This document shows positions 54,298 through 62,368 of a stretch of DNA of 64,000 bases, one piece after another (within the stretch, counting starts at the first letter, position 1; each line of letters opens with the position of its first letter). The notes under the pieces are model-generated. The model ran no database searches. It was not told where the DNA came from and worked only from the letters and a program-made list of their open reading frames with translations. The DNA lies in assembly GCA_020634395.1 (NCBI GenBank), contig JACKBU010000001.1, positions 186,001 through 250,000 of the forward strand, in the 5' to 3' direction. The translations under genes were made by a program, and so were the position numbers. Source of the stretch: Ardenticatenaceae bacterium (GTDB lineage: Bacteria > Chloroflexota > Anaerolineae > Promineifilales > Promineifilaceae).

Positions 54298-54566
54298 TCC
54301 CGGTCTTCGATTAGCAAATCAGAAAGTGTCGCTTCGCCTTTGGTTTGAATGGTGGGTGTATAAGCCGGGAAAGTCTGGCGATTCCACTTTGCCCGGCCCG
54401 CTTGCAGCAGCAGTTCCAGTCGCTCGTCGGCATCGGCGGTTATGGGTGTAATACGGCCGATAGGCTTGCCGTATTCAGTAATGATCAGCGTTTCGCCGGC
54501 CTTCACCCGGCGCAAATAGCTGCTGAGGTTGGCTTTTAGCTCTCGGATCCCTGTTTCAATTGCCAT
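54294..54566 (-). CDS. Phd/YefM-type antitoxin
   Basis: 90 residues. The N-terminal AIETGIRELKANLSSYLRRVKAGETLIITEYGKPIGRI is the Phd/YefM DNA-binding fold; the C-terminal half (about 55-90) should wrap the VapC toxin. AGGTGA stands ahead of ATG 54566; a GTG directly before it would add one residue. The pair would be autoregulated by family analogy; the upstream region carries the inverted repeat AATCTTGAAGATT (54592-54604), possibly the operator. Confidence 0.9.
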   Translation of the reverse strand: MAIETGIRELKANLSSYLRRVKAGETLIITEYGKPIGRITPITADADERLELLLQAGRAKWNRQTFPAYTPTIQTKGEATLSDLLIEDRE

Positions 54567-54591
54567 CACATCACCTGAAAAAGATTAGTCC

Positions 54592-54604
54592 AATCTTGAA
54601 GATT
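54592..54604. promoter_or_regulatory. possible operator of the toxin-antitoxin pair
   Basis: AATCTT-G-AAGATT, with CCAATC/GATTGG-like extensions on both sides (TCCAATCTTGAAGATTGGA, 54589-54607): a 19-bp perfect palindrome about 23 bases upstream of the antitoxin ATG. Confidence 0.65.
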
Positions 54605-54685
54605 GGACCAATCAGACAGTACACAGTCGAACAAGGTTTTGTGACTACATTATAAACTTTATGACCCCAATGGGTCAACATGCTT

Positions 54686-57139
54686 TTAATCAGCGCTAGC
54701 CGTTTCTTTTTGCGTAATCGGCTGCTGCGTGGCGCACTGCGTACACTCGGCGGTGTCGTTGTTGAGCTGCACCAGCAGACCGCCGCACACGCGGCACGGC
54801 TGCTTTAACGGCCGTTTCCAACTCGTCCAGTCACATTCCGGATAATTGGCGCAGCCATAAAACACCCGACCGCGCCTTGTGCGCTTTTCGATGAGGTCGC
54901 CGCCATCGCGCGGGCAGGGGATGCCCAGCTTCACCAGGATTTGCTCGGTGTAACGGCAGCTGGGGAAATTGCTGCAGCCGATGAAACGGCCGTAGCGCCC
55001 TTCCCGATACACCAGCGGGCTGCCACACGTGGGACATTCCCGCCCGACTGGCTCCTGTTCTTTTTTCAGGTCCATCTTGGGGATGGCTTTGTCGGCTTTT
55101 TCCAGGTTTTCCTCGAAACGGCCGTAAAAGTCGGAAATCACCGGCACCCACGGCTTGCCCTCGGCAATCTCGTCCAGCTCATCCTCCAGGCGGGCGGTAA
55201 AGTCCACCGAAAGAATGTTGGGGAAATGCTCCACCAGGATGTCGTTGACAATTTGCCCGGTTTCCGTTGGCTGCAGCCGTTTATCGACCACATCCACGTA
55301 ACCGCGCTGCTGGATGGTGGAGATAATGGAGGCATAGGTGCTGGGGCGGCCGATCCCGTTTTCTTCCAATTCGCGCACCAGGGTGGCCTCGGAAAAACGA
55401 GGCGGGGCCTGGGTAAAGTGCTGCTCAGGCAGCAGGCGCAGCAGATCGATCAATTCACCTTCGTTCAAATCGGCGGGCACGCGGGCTTCGCCGTTTTCGC
55501 TGGGGCGATCTTGCGGCTCGGTTTCTTCGTACAAGGCCAGGAAGCCGGGGAAACGCAGCACAGAGCCGGTGGCGCGGAAGAGATACGGCCGTTGCTCCAC
55601 CGCCACTTTCGCCTCGCCCACCCACACGTCCGCCGACACCGTGTCATAAACGGCCGGCGACATCTGGCTGGCGACAAACCGGTCCCACACCAACTGGTAC
55701 AACCGGTACTGGTCGCGGGACAGATAAGATTTCATCGCTTTGGGTGTGCGCAGCACCGACGTCGGACGGACAGCTTCGTGCGCTTCCTGCGCCGTTTTGG
55801 AACGTGTTTTGTAGATGGGCGGACTGTCCGGTGTGTAGTCGGGGCCATAGTGCTGCAAAATGTAAGCCTGCGCTTCCTTCTGCGCTTCCACGGAAACCGT
55901 CACGCTGTCCGTACGCATGTAGGTGATGAGACCCACCGAACCTTCTGCGTCATCGAGGTCGACGCCTTCATACAACTGCTGGGCCACGCGCATGGTTTTG
56001 GTGGTGCCAAAACCCAATTTGCGCGAGGCTTCCTGCTGCATGGTGCTGGTGGTAAAAGGGGCAGCGGGACGGCGCGTACGCGTGCCGAGGCGCACTTCGC
56101 CCACCTGCCAGTGGGCTTTTTCCAGCACATCCAGGTGGGGCAGCACGTCGGCTTCGCTTTGCAAGACCGGGTCTTCGTTTTTGTACTTGAAGAGTTTGGC
56201 AAGAAAGAACGGCCGTTCCTCCCCCTCCTTGCGGTATTTATCCTGGCTCAACTCGGCCGCCAGCGTCCAGTATTCCTCCGGCACAAACTGGTCAATTTCG
56301 CGTTCGCGTTCTACCACCAGCCGCACCGCCACCGACTGCACACGCCCGGCCGACAAACGGCCGCGCACCTTGCGCCACAACAGCGGGCTGAGTTTATACC
56401 CTACCAGCCGATCCAAAATACGCCGCGCTTGCTGCGCATCCACCCGATCCATATCGATCTCACGAGGATGCTCAAAAGCTGCTTGCACGGCCGGCTTGGT
56501 AATCTCCTGGAATACCACACGCCGCGTACGCTTCGGGTCCATCTCTGCCGACTCTAAAACGTGCCAGGCAATCGCTTCCCCTTCCCGATCCGGGTCGGTA
56601 GCCAGAAAGATTTCTTTCGCCTTGGTGGCCGCTTCGGCCAACTCCTTGACCACCTTGCGTTTGTCGTTGGGCACGCGGTATTCTGGCTCAAAATCGTGCT
56701 CCACATCCACGCTTAGCCGGGATTTCAACAAATCACGCACGTGGCCCACGCTCGATTTAACCGTGTAGCCGCGCCCCAGGTAACGCCCAATGGTCTTGGC
56801 CTTGGCCGGCGATTCTACCACCACCAGTTTTCCAGAAAGAGAAGCCGGCTTTTCTGCAGCCGCCTTGACTGTGGTTTTTTTGCTTTTGGAGGATTTAGCC
56901 GATTTTCGGGCCGACTTCTTTTTGCCGCTTTTCTTTTTAGGCTTGGGCTGAATCTCCGGTTTTGGCAGCGCATCGTGCGCCGCAGTATGCCCACGGCGAT
57001 AAATAGTCCCGCCACAGACAGGACAGGTTCCCCGCGTTGCCGGTGAACCGTTGCTGGCCCACTCCGGCTGCGGATCCTGAATAATTCGTTTGTCTTTACA
57101 TTTCAGGCAGTAGCCTTCCAACTTTAGTTCTTCACTCAT
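54686..57139 (-). CDS. topA: DNA topoisomerase I
   Basis: 817 residues. Relaxes negative supercoils by single-strand passage. The toprim domain starts near residue 103 (KLVVVESPAKAKTIGRYLG; ATDPDREGEAIAWHVL). The catalytic Tyr is in VGLITYMRTDS (about 407). The C-terminus has three zinc-ribbon units (CPTCGSPLVYREGRYGRFIGC; CPRDGG...YGCANYPEC; CRVCGG...CTQC). An unusual N-terminal extension (1-100) carries a separate zinc ribbon (Cys11, Cys14, Cys39, Cys42) and a Lys/Ser-rich linker (about 60-95). It starts seven bases after manC, in one operon with dprA and manC. Confidence 0.96.
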   Translation of the reverse strand: MSEELKLEGYCLKCKDKRIIQDPQPEWASNGSPATRGTCPVCGGTIYRRGHTAAHDALPKPEIQPKPKKKSGKKKSARKSAKSSKSKKTTVKAAAEKPASLSGKLVVVESPAKAKTIGRYLGRGYTVKSSVGHVRDLLKSRLSVDVEHDFEPEYRVPNDKRKVVKELAEAATKAKEIFLATDPDREGEAIAWHVLESAEMDPKRTRRVVFQEITKPAVQAAFEHPREIDMDRVDAQQARRILDRLVGYKLSPLLWRKVRGRLSAGRVQSVAVRLVVEREREIDQFVPEEYWTLAAELSQDKYRKEGEERPFFLAKLFKYKNEDPVLQSEADVLPHLDVLEKAHWQVGEVRLGTRTRRPAAPFTTSTMQQEASRKLGFGTTKTMRVAQQLYEGVDLDDAEGSVGLITYMRTDSVTVSVEAQKEAQAYILQHYGPDYTPDSPPIYKTRSKTAQEAHEAVRPTSVLRTPKAMKSYLSRDQYRLYQLVWDRFVASQMSPAVYDTVSADVWVGEAKVAVEQRPYLFRATGSVLRFPGFLALYEETEPQDRPSENGEARVPADLNEGELIDLLRLLPEQHFTQAPPRFSEATLVRELEENGIGRPSTYASIISTIQQRGYVDVVDKRLQPTETGQIVNDILVEHFPNILSVDFTARLEDELDEIAEGKPWVPVISDFYGRFEENLEKADKAIPKMDLKKEQEPVGRECPTCGSPLVYREGRYGRFIGCSNFPSCRYTEQILVKLGIPCPRDGGDLIEKRTRRGRVFYGCANYPECDWTSWKRPLKQPCRVCGGLLVQLNNDTAECTQCATQQPITQKETASAD

Positions 57140-57145
57140 ACGATA

Positions 57146-58237
57146 TTAGCTATACTTTTCTAGTTCGGTGCCGTCCATGCCATTCACCAACTGCTTGACC
57201 AGTGGAATCTGGTCTTTGTGAACGACCAGCAGAGCATCGTCCATGTTGACGACGATCATGCCTTCTACGCCCACGACGGCCACCAGCTTATTGGCTTCAT
57301 AATTGTAAATCAGGCAGTCACTGGCCTCTTCGGCAATGACCAGACCTTCGGTTACGTTGGCGGTGGGGTCCGGGTTGATGGCTTCTTTGAGGGCGTACAG
57401 GGTACCCGGATCGCTCCAGCCCATCTTACCGTGCAGCACGGCCGCTTTTTCCGGGGCAATGTGCTGCAAAATGGCGTCGTCAAAACTCAACGACTTGATC
57501 TGCGGGTACACGCGGTGCAGCGTTTCCAGATACTCTGGCTGACCAATGGTCTGACCAATCTCCGACAATTTTTGCCAGATTTGCGGCTGCTGTTGTTGGT
57601 ACTGCTGCTGGACAAAGCCGATGGTTGTTACAAAGTAGCCAGTATTCCACACATGCGTTTTTTCCGCAAACATTCGCCGGCAGACGTCCAGAGGCGGGCG
57701 GTATGCCAGAGAATCAAAACGATAATACGGCCGTCCTTCCACCTCGCCCAGCTTTTCACCCAAACCAATCCAGCCGAGGTTGTTGTTGGCAAATCGCGGC
57801 GTTTCACCGATGAACAAAATGGCCGCTTCTTGCTGCTGCAGCAGTGTTTCGGCGGCCGCCAGCACAGCGCGGAATGTATCAACCTCGCTCATGTAATTGT
57901 CGCCCCACAAAATGGCGACTGCTTCATCGGGTGATTCCATTTTGCGGCTCAGGTGCATCAACGCCAGGCCAACAGCCGCAGCCAGGTCACGCCGCGCCGG
58001 TTCCCCAATGATGTTTTCCGGCGGCAGCTCCGGCAGCTGCTCGCGCACCATCTCCACATAGCGCTCATTGGTGGAAATGAAAATGTTTTCCGCCCCGTAA
58101 ACACCCACGACACGATCCACGCCTAACTGCAAAGTGGAACGGTTGGCCATAATCGGCTCAAACTGCTTGGGCGACTTTTGGCGGCTCAACGGCCACAAAC
58201 GCCGGCCAGAGCCGCCGGCAAAAATGACAACTTTCAT
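57146..58237 (-). CDS. manC: mannose-1-phosphate guanylyltransferase
   Basis: 363 residues. Makes GDP-mannose from mannose 1-phosphate and GTP. The nucleotide-binding loop is FAGGSGRRLWPLSRQKSPKQF; AILWGDNYMSEVDTF corresponds to the metal site, ETPRFANNNLGWI to sugar binding, and MGWSDPGTLYAL resembles the family's G-W-S-D-x-G-T motif (normally GSWDAL). No C-terminal isomerase domain, so the monofunctional short form. Its ATG follows the dprA stop by two bases. Confidence 0.92.
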   Translation of the reverse strand: MKVVIFAGGSGRRLWPLSRQKSPKQFEPIMANRSTLQLGVDRVVGVYGAENIFISTNERYVEMVREQLPELPPENIIGEPARRDLAAAVGLALMHLSRKMESPDEAVAILWGDNYMSEVDTFRAVLAAAETLLQQQEAAILFIGETPRFANNNLGWIGLGEKLGEVEGRPYYRFDSLAYRPPLDVCRRMFAEKTHVWNTGYFVTTIGFVQQQYQQQQPQIWQKLSEIGQTIGQPEYLETLHRVYPQIKSLSFDDAILQHIAPEKAAVLHGKMGWSDPGTLYALKEAINPDPTANVTEGLVIAEEASDCLIYNYEANKLVAVVGVEGMIVVNMDDALLVVHKDQIPLVKQLVNGMDGTELEKYS

Positions 58238-58239
58238 AA

Positions 58240-59382
58240 TTACTCGCTTTTTTCCTGGTCCGGTTTGACTGGTTGAACTTCGTAAACGGGATCTGGTTCC
58301 CGGCTCAGGACATAGTTCATGCCGCCTACCTGGCGCACCATCCCCTTTAACTCCATGAGGGTGAGGGTGCTGCTGACAACGCTGCTGGGCAGGCCAGTGG
58401 TGCGGCTGAGTTCGTCCACGTGCACAGGCTGGGCCGTGAGGTGGGTATAAAGGGCAACTTCCTCGGCTGACTCAGGTAAAGCCAGCTGCACGGCCGTTTG
58501 TTCGACCACCAACTGCAAATTTAGCTCTTCTAAAATATCTTCCACACAGGTCACCAGCTTGGCACCCTGCTGGATAAGGCGATTGGGGCCCAGACTGGCC
58601 GGGCTGGTAACGTTGCCCGGCACGGCAAACACCTCACGATCCTGCTCGACAGCAAATTTGGTGGTGATCAGTGCGCCGCTCTGCTCGCCGGCTTCTACCA
58701 CGACCACACCCAACGACAAACCGCTGATGACACGATTGCGCGGCGGGAAATTTTTTGCTTCCGGCTGTACGCCCAGGCCATACTCACTAATTATGGCGCC
58801 ATGCCCGGCCGCGATTTGCCTGGCAAGCGCTCGATGTTCACTGGGATAGATACAGTCTAGACCGGAACCCAGAACTGCCAGGGTCCGGCCGTTCAGGTCC
58901 ACGGCTGTTTTGTGGGCAACGGCGTCAATCCCACGGGCCAGCCCGCTGACGATGGTAACCCCATTGTGCACCAGTCCCGTCACCAGATCACGCGTGACCT
59001 GACGGCCGTAACCTGTCAGCCGGCGCGTGCCCACCACCGCCACGGCCAAACGATCCACTTCCTGCAGTTCGCCCAACAAATACAAAACAGGCGGCGGCGT
59101 GGGAATTTCCCGCAGATAAGAGGGATAGGTAGGATCATCCCAGGTGAGAAGCTGGATGCCCGCCTTTTCCACCTGCCGCCAGGCAGCGTCCAGGTCCAGG
59201 GCCGCACGCGCTTCAATCAAACTATTGATGGCGCGCTGGTCTAACCCTAGTTTTTTCAGCTGTGGCTCGGAGGCTCGCCAGGCCGCCTCCGGGCTGTCGA
59301 AGGCGTCCAGAAGTGCCTGCATTTTGGCGGGGCCAATACCTTTTACCAGGTTAAAGCCCAGCCAGTATTTTTTATCGGACAT
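58240..59382 (-). CDS. dprA: DNA-processing protein DprA
   Basis: 380 residues. Loads RecA on incoming single strands during natural transformation. N-terminal SAM/HhH-like domain (about 1-70, GFNLVKGIGPAKMQALLDAF), Rossmann core (about 85-290, VAVVGTRRLTGYGRQV; VSGLARGIDAVAHKTAVDLNGRTLAVLGSGLDCIYPSEH; EAGEQSGALITTKFAVEQDREVFAVPGN) and a C-terminal winged helix (about 305-370). ATG 59382 is fixed by the leaderless -10 box. No other competence gene is near; leading an operon with manC and topA is unusual. Confidence 0.95.
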   Translation of the reverse strand: MSDKKYWLGFNLVKGIGPAKMQALLDAFDSPEAAWRASEPQLKKLGLDQRAINSLIEARAALDLDAAWRQVEKAGIQLLTWDDPTYPSYLREIPTPPPVLYLLGELQEVDRLAVAVVGTRRLTGYGRQVTRDLVTGLVHNGVTIVSGLARGIDAVAHKTAVDLNGRTLAVLGSGLDCIYPSEHRALARQIAAGHGAIISEYGLGVQPEAKNFPPRNRVISGLSLGVVVVEAGEQSGALITTKFAVEQDREVFAVPGNVTSPASLGPNRLIQQGAKLVTCVEDILEELNLQLVVEQTAVQLALPESAEEVALYTHLTAQPVHVDELSRTTGLPSSVVSSTLTLMELKGMVRQVGGMNYVLSREPDPVYEVQPVKPDQEKSE

Positions 59383-59388
59383 GTGACT

Positions 59389-59394
59389 AACATA
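59389..59394 (-). promoter_or_regulatory. -10 box of a leaderless dprA promoter
   Basis: TATGTT on the minus strand, exactly six bases before the ATG at 59382; a weaker hexamer but the same spacing as hutH, pyrD and the gene at 24906. Confidence 0.5.
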
Positions 59395-59449
59395 CCATGC
59401 TGGATTGGCTGGCGCAATTTCAGCGAATTACCGGCACGCGCGCAGTCGT

Positions 59450-60019
59450 TTACAACAATAAACCCGGCAGCAGGTGAACGGTGATACGGCCGTTTTCAAA
59501 ATCAATATCGAGAATAACATCCTCAATATCCGGCAGTAAAATTTCCCCATCGGCCCCAGAAACCACAAATACGTTATTGGCGCCTGTTTCCAACACCTGG
59601 GTTAGTTCACCCAAATGGTTGCCCTCGTCACTGTAAACGGCCAAGCCTTCCAGTTGATAGAGGAAGTACTCACCTTCTTCCAGGGGAATCGCTTCCGCTT
59701 CCGGCACTTGCAGCAGTTCGCCGCGCAAACTCTCGGCGGCGTCGCGGTCATCGTAGCCTGCCAATTTTAGTAAGACGATGTTTTGATGGAGGCGCGCCAT
59801 CTCCACGCCCACCGGCTGTGGATCTTCCGCGCCCAAATAAACGGTTTCCAGCCAGGTGAAACGTTCGCGCACATCGGTGTGGGGCAACACGCGCACCTCA
59901 CCGCGCACGCCGTGCGGTTTTAAAATTTCGCCAACTACCAAAAAACGAGGCTCGGCAGATGATTCTACCAAGCCTCGTCGTTCGTTTTTCTCCTGACGCG
60001 AAGCTGCTTTCTTGGTCAA
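59450..60019 (-). CDS. rimM: ribosome maturation factor RimM
   Basis: 189 residues. Binds S19 and helps 30S head assembly. The N-terminal beta-barrel holds VGEILKPHGVRGEVRVLPHTD, the C-terminal PRC barrel EGEYFLYQLEGLAVYSDEGNHLGELTQVLETGANNVFVV. The frame begins with TTG at 60019 (GGAG five bases upstream); the first 25 residues are a charged extension. It lies 19 bases after khpA. The trmD and rplS genes that usually follow rimM are absent; the next gene is dprA. Confidence 0.95.
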   Translation of the reverse strand: MTKKAASRQEKNERRGLVESSAEPRFLVVGEILKPHGVRGEVRVLPHTDVRERFTWLETVYLGAEDPQPVGVEMARLHQNIVLLKLAGYDDRDAAESLRGELLQVPEAEAIPLEEGEYFLYQLEGLAVYSDEGNHLGELTQVLETGANNVFVVSGADGEILLPDIEDVILDIDFENGRITVHLLPGLLL

Positions 60020-60038
60020 AGAGGCTCCATTTAACCTG

Positions 60039-60281
60039 TTAGCGGGTATTGGCTTCCAATACTTCCAGGGAGACTTGTTTGCCTTCCTTGTCGGCTAACA
60101 CTTGCAGCAGCGAGCGGATGGAGTTGATCACACGGCCGTTTTTGCCGATGACGCGCCCCATATCCGGCGCCGCTACGGACAATTCCAGAGTAGTGGCCGA
60201 CCGATCGGCGTACTCGGAGACGTGTACGGCGTCCGGATCATCCACCAGTGACTTAACAATATATTCGACCAGTTCTTTCAT
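60039..60281 (-). CDS. khpA: KH-domain RNA-binding protein KhpA
   Basis: 80 residues forming a single KH domain with the GxxG loop in RVIGKNGRVINSIRSLL. KhpA binds RNA, in several bacteria together with KhpB, and affects cell division and translation. It stands between rpsP and rimM, its usual place. Confidence 0.95.
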   Translation of the reverse strand: MKELVEYIVKSLVDDPDAVHVSEYADRSATTLELSVAAPDMGRVIGKNGRVINSIRSLLQVLADKEGKQVSLEVLEANTR

Positions 60282-60321
60282 AGCCGGACCTCATCCTTAG
60301 ACGGCCGTACAACAATAAATC

Positions 60322-60720
60322 TTACTCTTCTTCCGCAGCGACAGCGTCGGCAATTACGCCAACCGCTTCTGCTACTGCCGCGACAGCGGCCACATCCACC
60401 GCTTCTTCCTCGACAGATACGCCTTCATACTCGGCGACCAATCTATCCAGGGATTCACCAGCGTTCAGGCGCTGCAGACGGCCGTAGGTGCCTTGTTTTT
60501 CCAGCAGCCGGCGCACAGCGTCCGAAGGTTGGGCGCCCACGCTCAGCCAGTGCAAAGCACGCGCTTCCTGAATTTTGAACTCCTCGGGTTCTACCAGGGG
60601 ATTGTAATGACCGATGCGTTCGACCACACGGCCGTCACGCTTCGAAGTAATATCAGCAACGACCACACGATAGCTCGGTTGCCCTTTTTTGCCAGTTCGG
60701 CTTAAGCGAATTCGCAGCAT
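60322..60720 (-). CDS. rpsP: 30S ribosomal protein S16 with acidic C-terminal extension
   Basis: 132 residues. The first 80 or so are the standard S16 (MLRIRLSRTGKKGQPSYRVVVAD; IGHYNPLVEPEEFKI; WLSVGAQPSDAVRRLLEKQG). The remaining 45 are Ala/Val/Glu-rich and end in AAEEE, beyond the usual length; such tails occur in several phyla. AAGGACAA precedes ATG 60720. The 130-base gap to ffh holds an imperfect word repeat and no gene. Confidence 0.96.
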   Translation of the reverse strand: MLRIRLSRTGKKGQPSYRVVVADITSKRDGRVVERIGHYNPLVEPEEFKIQEARALHWLSVGAQPSDAVRRLLEKQGTYGRLQRLNAGESLDRLVAEYEGVSVEEEAVDVAAVAAVAEAVGVIADAVAAEEE

Positions 60721-60852
60721 TTGTCCTTATTAATCTCCATTTATTAATTTTTAGGTTGGTTAGTCTCGTAATCGCTTAGCCTGTTGGTCTTTTAGCCGGC
60801 AGGACGGTGACCCAACTATCTGACTGCCTGGCTATTCGACTAGCTGACTATC

Positions 60853-62187
60853 CTAAAAACGGCCGCCTAACAAATTCATTAAGCCTCTACGCCCGCGGCC
60901 CGTGCGTAACTGCTTCATCATGTTCTGCATCTCCCGAAACTGCTTCAAGAGAATGTTTACGTCTTGAACTGTCGTGCCAGAACCGGCAGCAATACGCCGC
61001 TTGCGGTTGGCTTTTATAATCTTTGGATTGCGCCGCTCTTGTAACGTCATAGAGCGAATAATTGCTTCAATACGCTTCAAATCCTGCTCGGCCTGAGACA
61101 TATCCACGTCTTGGGCCATTTTGCCCATCCCCGGGATCATCTCCATCAACTGTCCGATTGGGCCAAGGCGCTTAATTTGCTGCATCTGGTTGAGAAAATC
61201 ATCCAGATCAAACTTGCCTTCCATCATGCGCTCGCCGGCTTTCTGCGCTTCTTCCTGGTCCATTTCCGATTGGGCTTTTTCGATGAGCGTCATCACGTCG
61301 CCCATACCCAAAATGCGGTTGGCCAGACGATCGGGATAGAAGACTTCGATAGCGCCAACTTTTTCGCCGGTGCCCAGGAACTTAATTGGCACACTGGTCA
61401 CTTCACGCATGGAAATGGCCGCGCCGCCGCGCGCGTCGCCGTCAATTTTGGTCATGATAAGACCGGACAGGTTTACGGCATTGTTAAAGTCTGTAGCAAC
61501 ACGTACGGCTTCCTGGCCGGTCATTGCGTCAGCGACCAGGAGGGTTTCGATGGGATTAACGGCCGTCTTGATGCCCTTAATCTCATCCATCATCATCTCG
61601 TCAATGTTTAAGCGCCCGGCCGTATCCAGAATAACCACGGTAGCCCCGCTGTCTGCGCCTTCTTTGACGCCATTGCGGGCAATGTTTACCGGGTTGGCCT
61701 GGATGCCTTCGGCGTAAACTGGAATGTCTAGCTGCTTTCCCAGCGTTTGCAGCTGGTCGATAGCCGCCGGACGATAAACGTCGCACGCCACAAGCAACGG
61801 CCGTCGCCCCTGTTTACGCAGGTGCAAAGCCAGCTTGGCCGCCATCGTTGTCTTACCGGCGCCCTGCAGCCCCACCAGCATGATCACTGCCGGCGACTGC
61901 ATGCCCAGGTTCAATCGTCCCGGCTCGCCTAATGTGGTAATTAGCTCGTCGTGGACAATCTTAACGACCTGCTGGCCGGGCGTCAGGCTGCGCATGACTT
62001 CTTGCCCCACAGCCCGTTCGCGAACCCGTGCCACAAAGCTTTTGACAACCTTAAAGTTAACATCAGCCTCTAATAGAGCCAGACGCACTTCACGCATGGC
62101 CGCGTCAACGTCTTCTTCCGTTAACTTGCCCCGGCGCTGTAGATTATCAAATACAGATTGTAGGCGAGATCCTAAGGATTCAAACAC
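60853..62187 (-). CDS. ffh: signal recognition particle protein Ffh
   Basis: 444 residues from GTG 62187, which gives the normal N-terminus VFESLGSRLQSVFDNL; an in-frame TTG at 62202 would add five residues and overlaps a CATAAT box. N domain 1-85, GTPase G domain 86-295 (GLQGAGKTTMAAKLA; DTAGRL; TKIDGDARGG) and methionine-rich M domain 320-430 (GQLMEMIPGMGKM; SMTLQERRNPKII; RRIAAGSG), which binds SRP RNA and signal peptides. First gene of ffh-rpsP-khpA-rimM. Confidence 0.96.
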   Translation of the reverse strand: MFESLGSRLQSVFDNLQRRGKLTEEDVDAAMREVRLALLEADVNFKVVKSFVARVRERAVGQEVMRSLTPGQQVVKIVHDELITTLGEPGRLNLGMQSPAVIMLVGLQGAGKTTMAAKLALHLRKQGRRPLLVACDVYRPAAIDQLQTLGKQLDIPVYAEGIQANPVNIARNGVKEGADSGATVVILDTAGRLNIDEMMMDEIKGIKTAVNPIETLLVADAMTGQEAVRVATDFNNAVNLSGLIMTKIDGDARGGAAISMREVTSVPIKFLGTGEKVGAIEVFYPDRLANRILGMGDVMTLIEKAQSEMDQEEAQKAGERMMEGKFDLDDFLNQMQQIKRLGPIGQLMEMIPGMGKMAQDVDMSQAEQDLKRIEAIIRSMTLQERRNPKIIKANRKRRIAAGSGTTVQDVNILLKQFREMQNMMKQLRTGRGRRGLMNLLGGRF

Positions 62188-62207
62188 AAGACTACCTGAC
62201 AATTATG

Positions 62208-62261
62208 CTCCCGCAAGCGGGCTGTCGGCTAATCTCTCAGCCCGACGCCCACCTGCGGGAG
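62208..62261. other. two-stem hairpin between metK and ffh
   Basis: Nested inverted repeats: outer CTCCCGCA (62208-62215) / TGCGGGAG (62254-62261), inner CGGGCTG (62218-62224) / CAGCCCG (62238-62244). No T run. It sits just ahead of the ffh -10-like CATAAT. The rest of the 62188-62368 spacer holds nothing recognised. It may be a transcript end for metK or a regulatory structure. Confidence 0.6.
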
Positions 62262-62368
62262 ACTTTATTCCTTAATTAAGCTCACAAGACAGGCAATTCT
62301 AACGCAGCCGCGATACTGCGTCAAATGACGCCTGAATTGTCAGGTTTTTAGCCAGGTCCGATAATGCA

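Noticed and set aside
53863..54566. Toxin-antitoxin pair as part of the sugar cluster
   Set aside because: It is on the opposite strand, one base from the end of the cluster, with its own palindrome; position alone gives no functional link.
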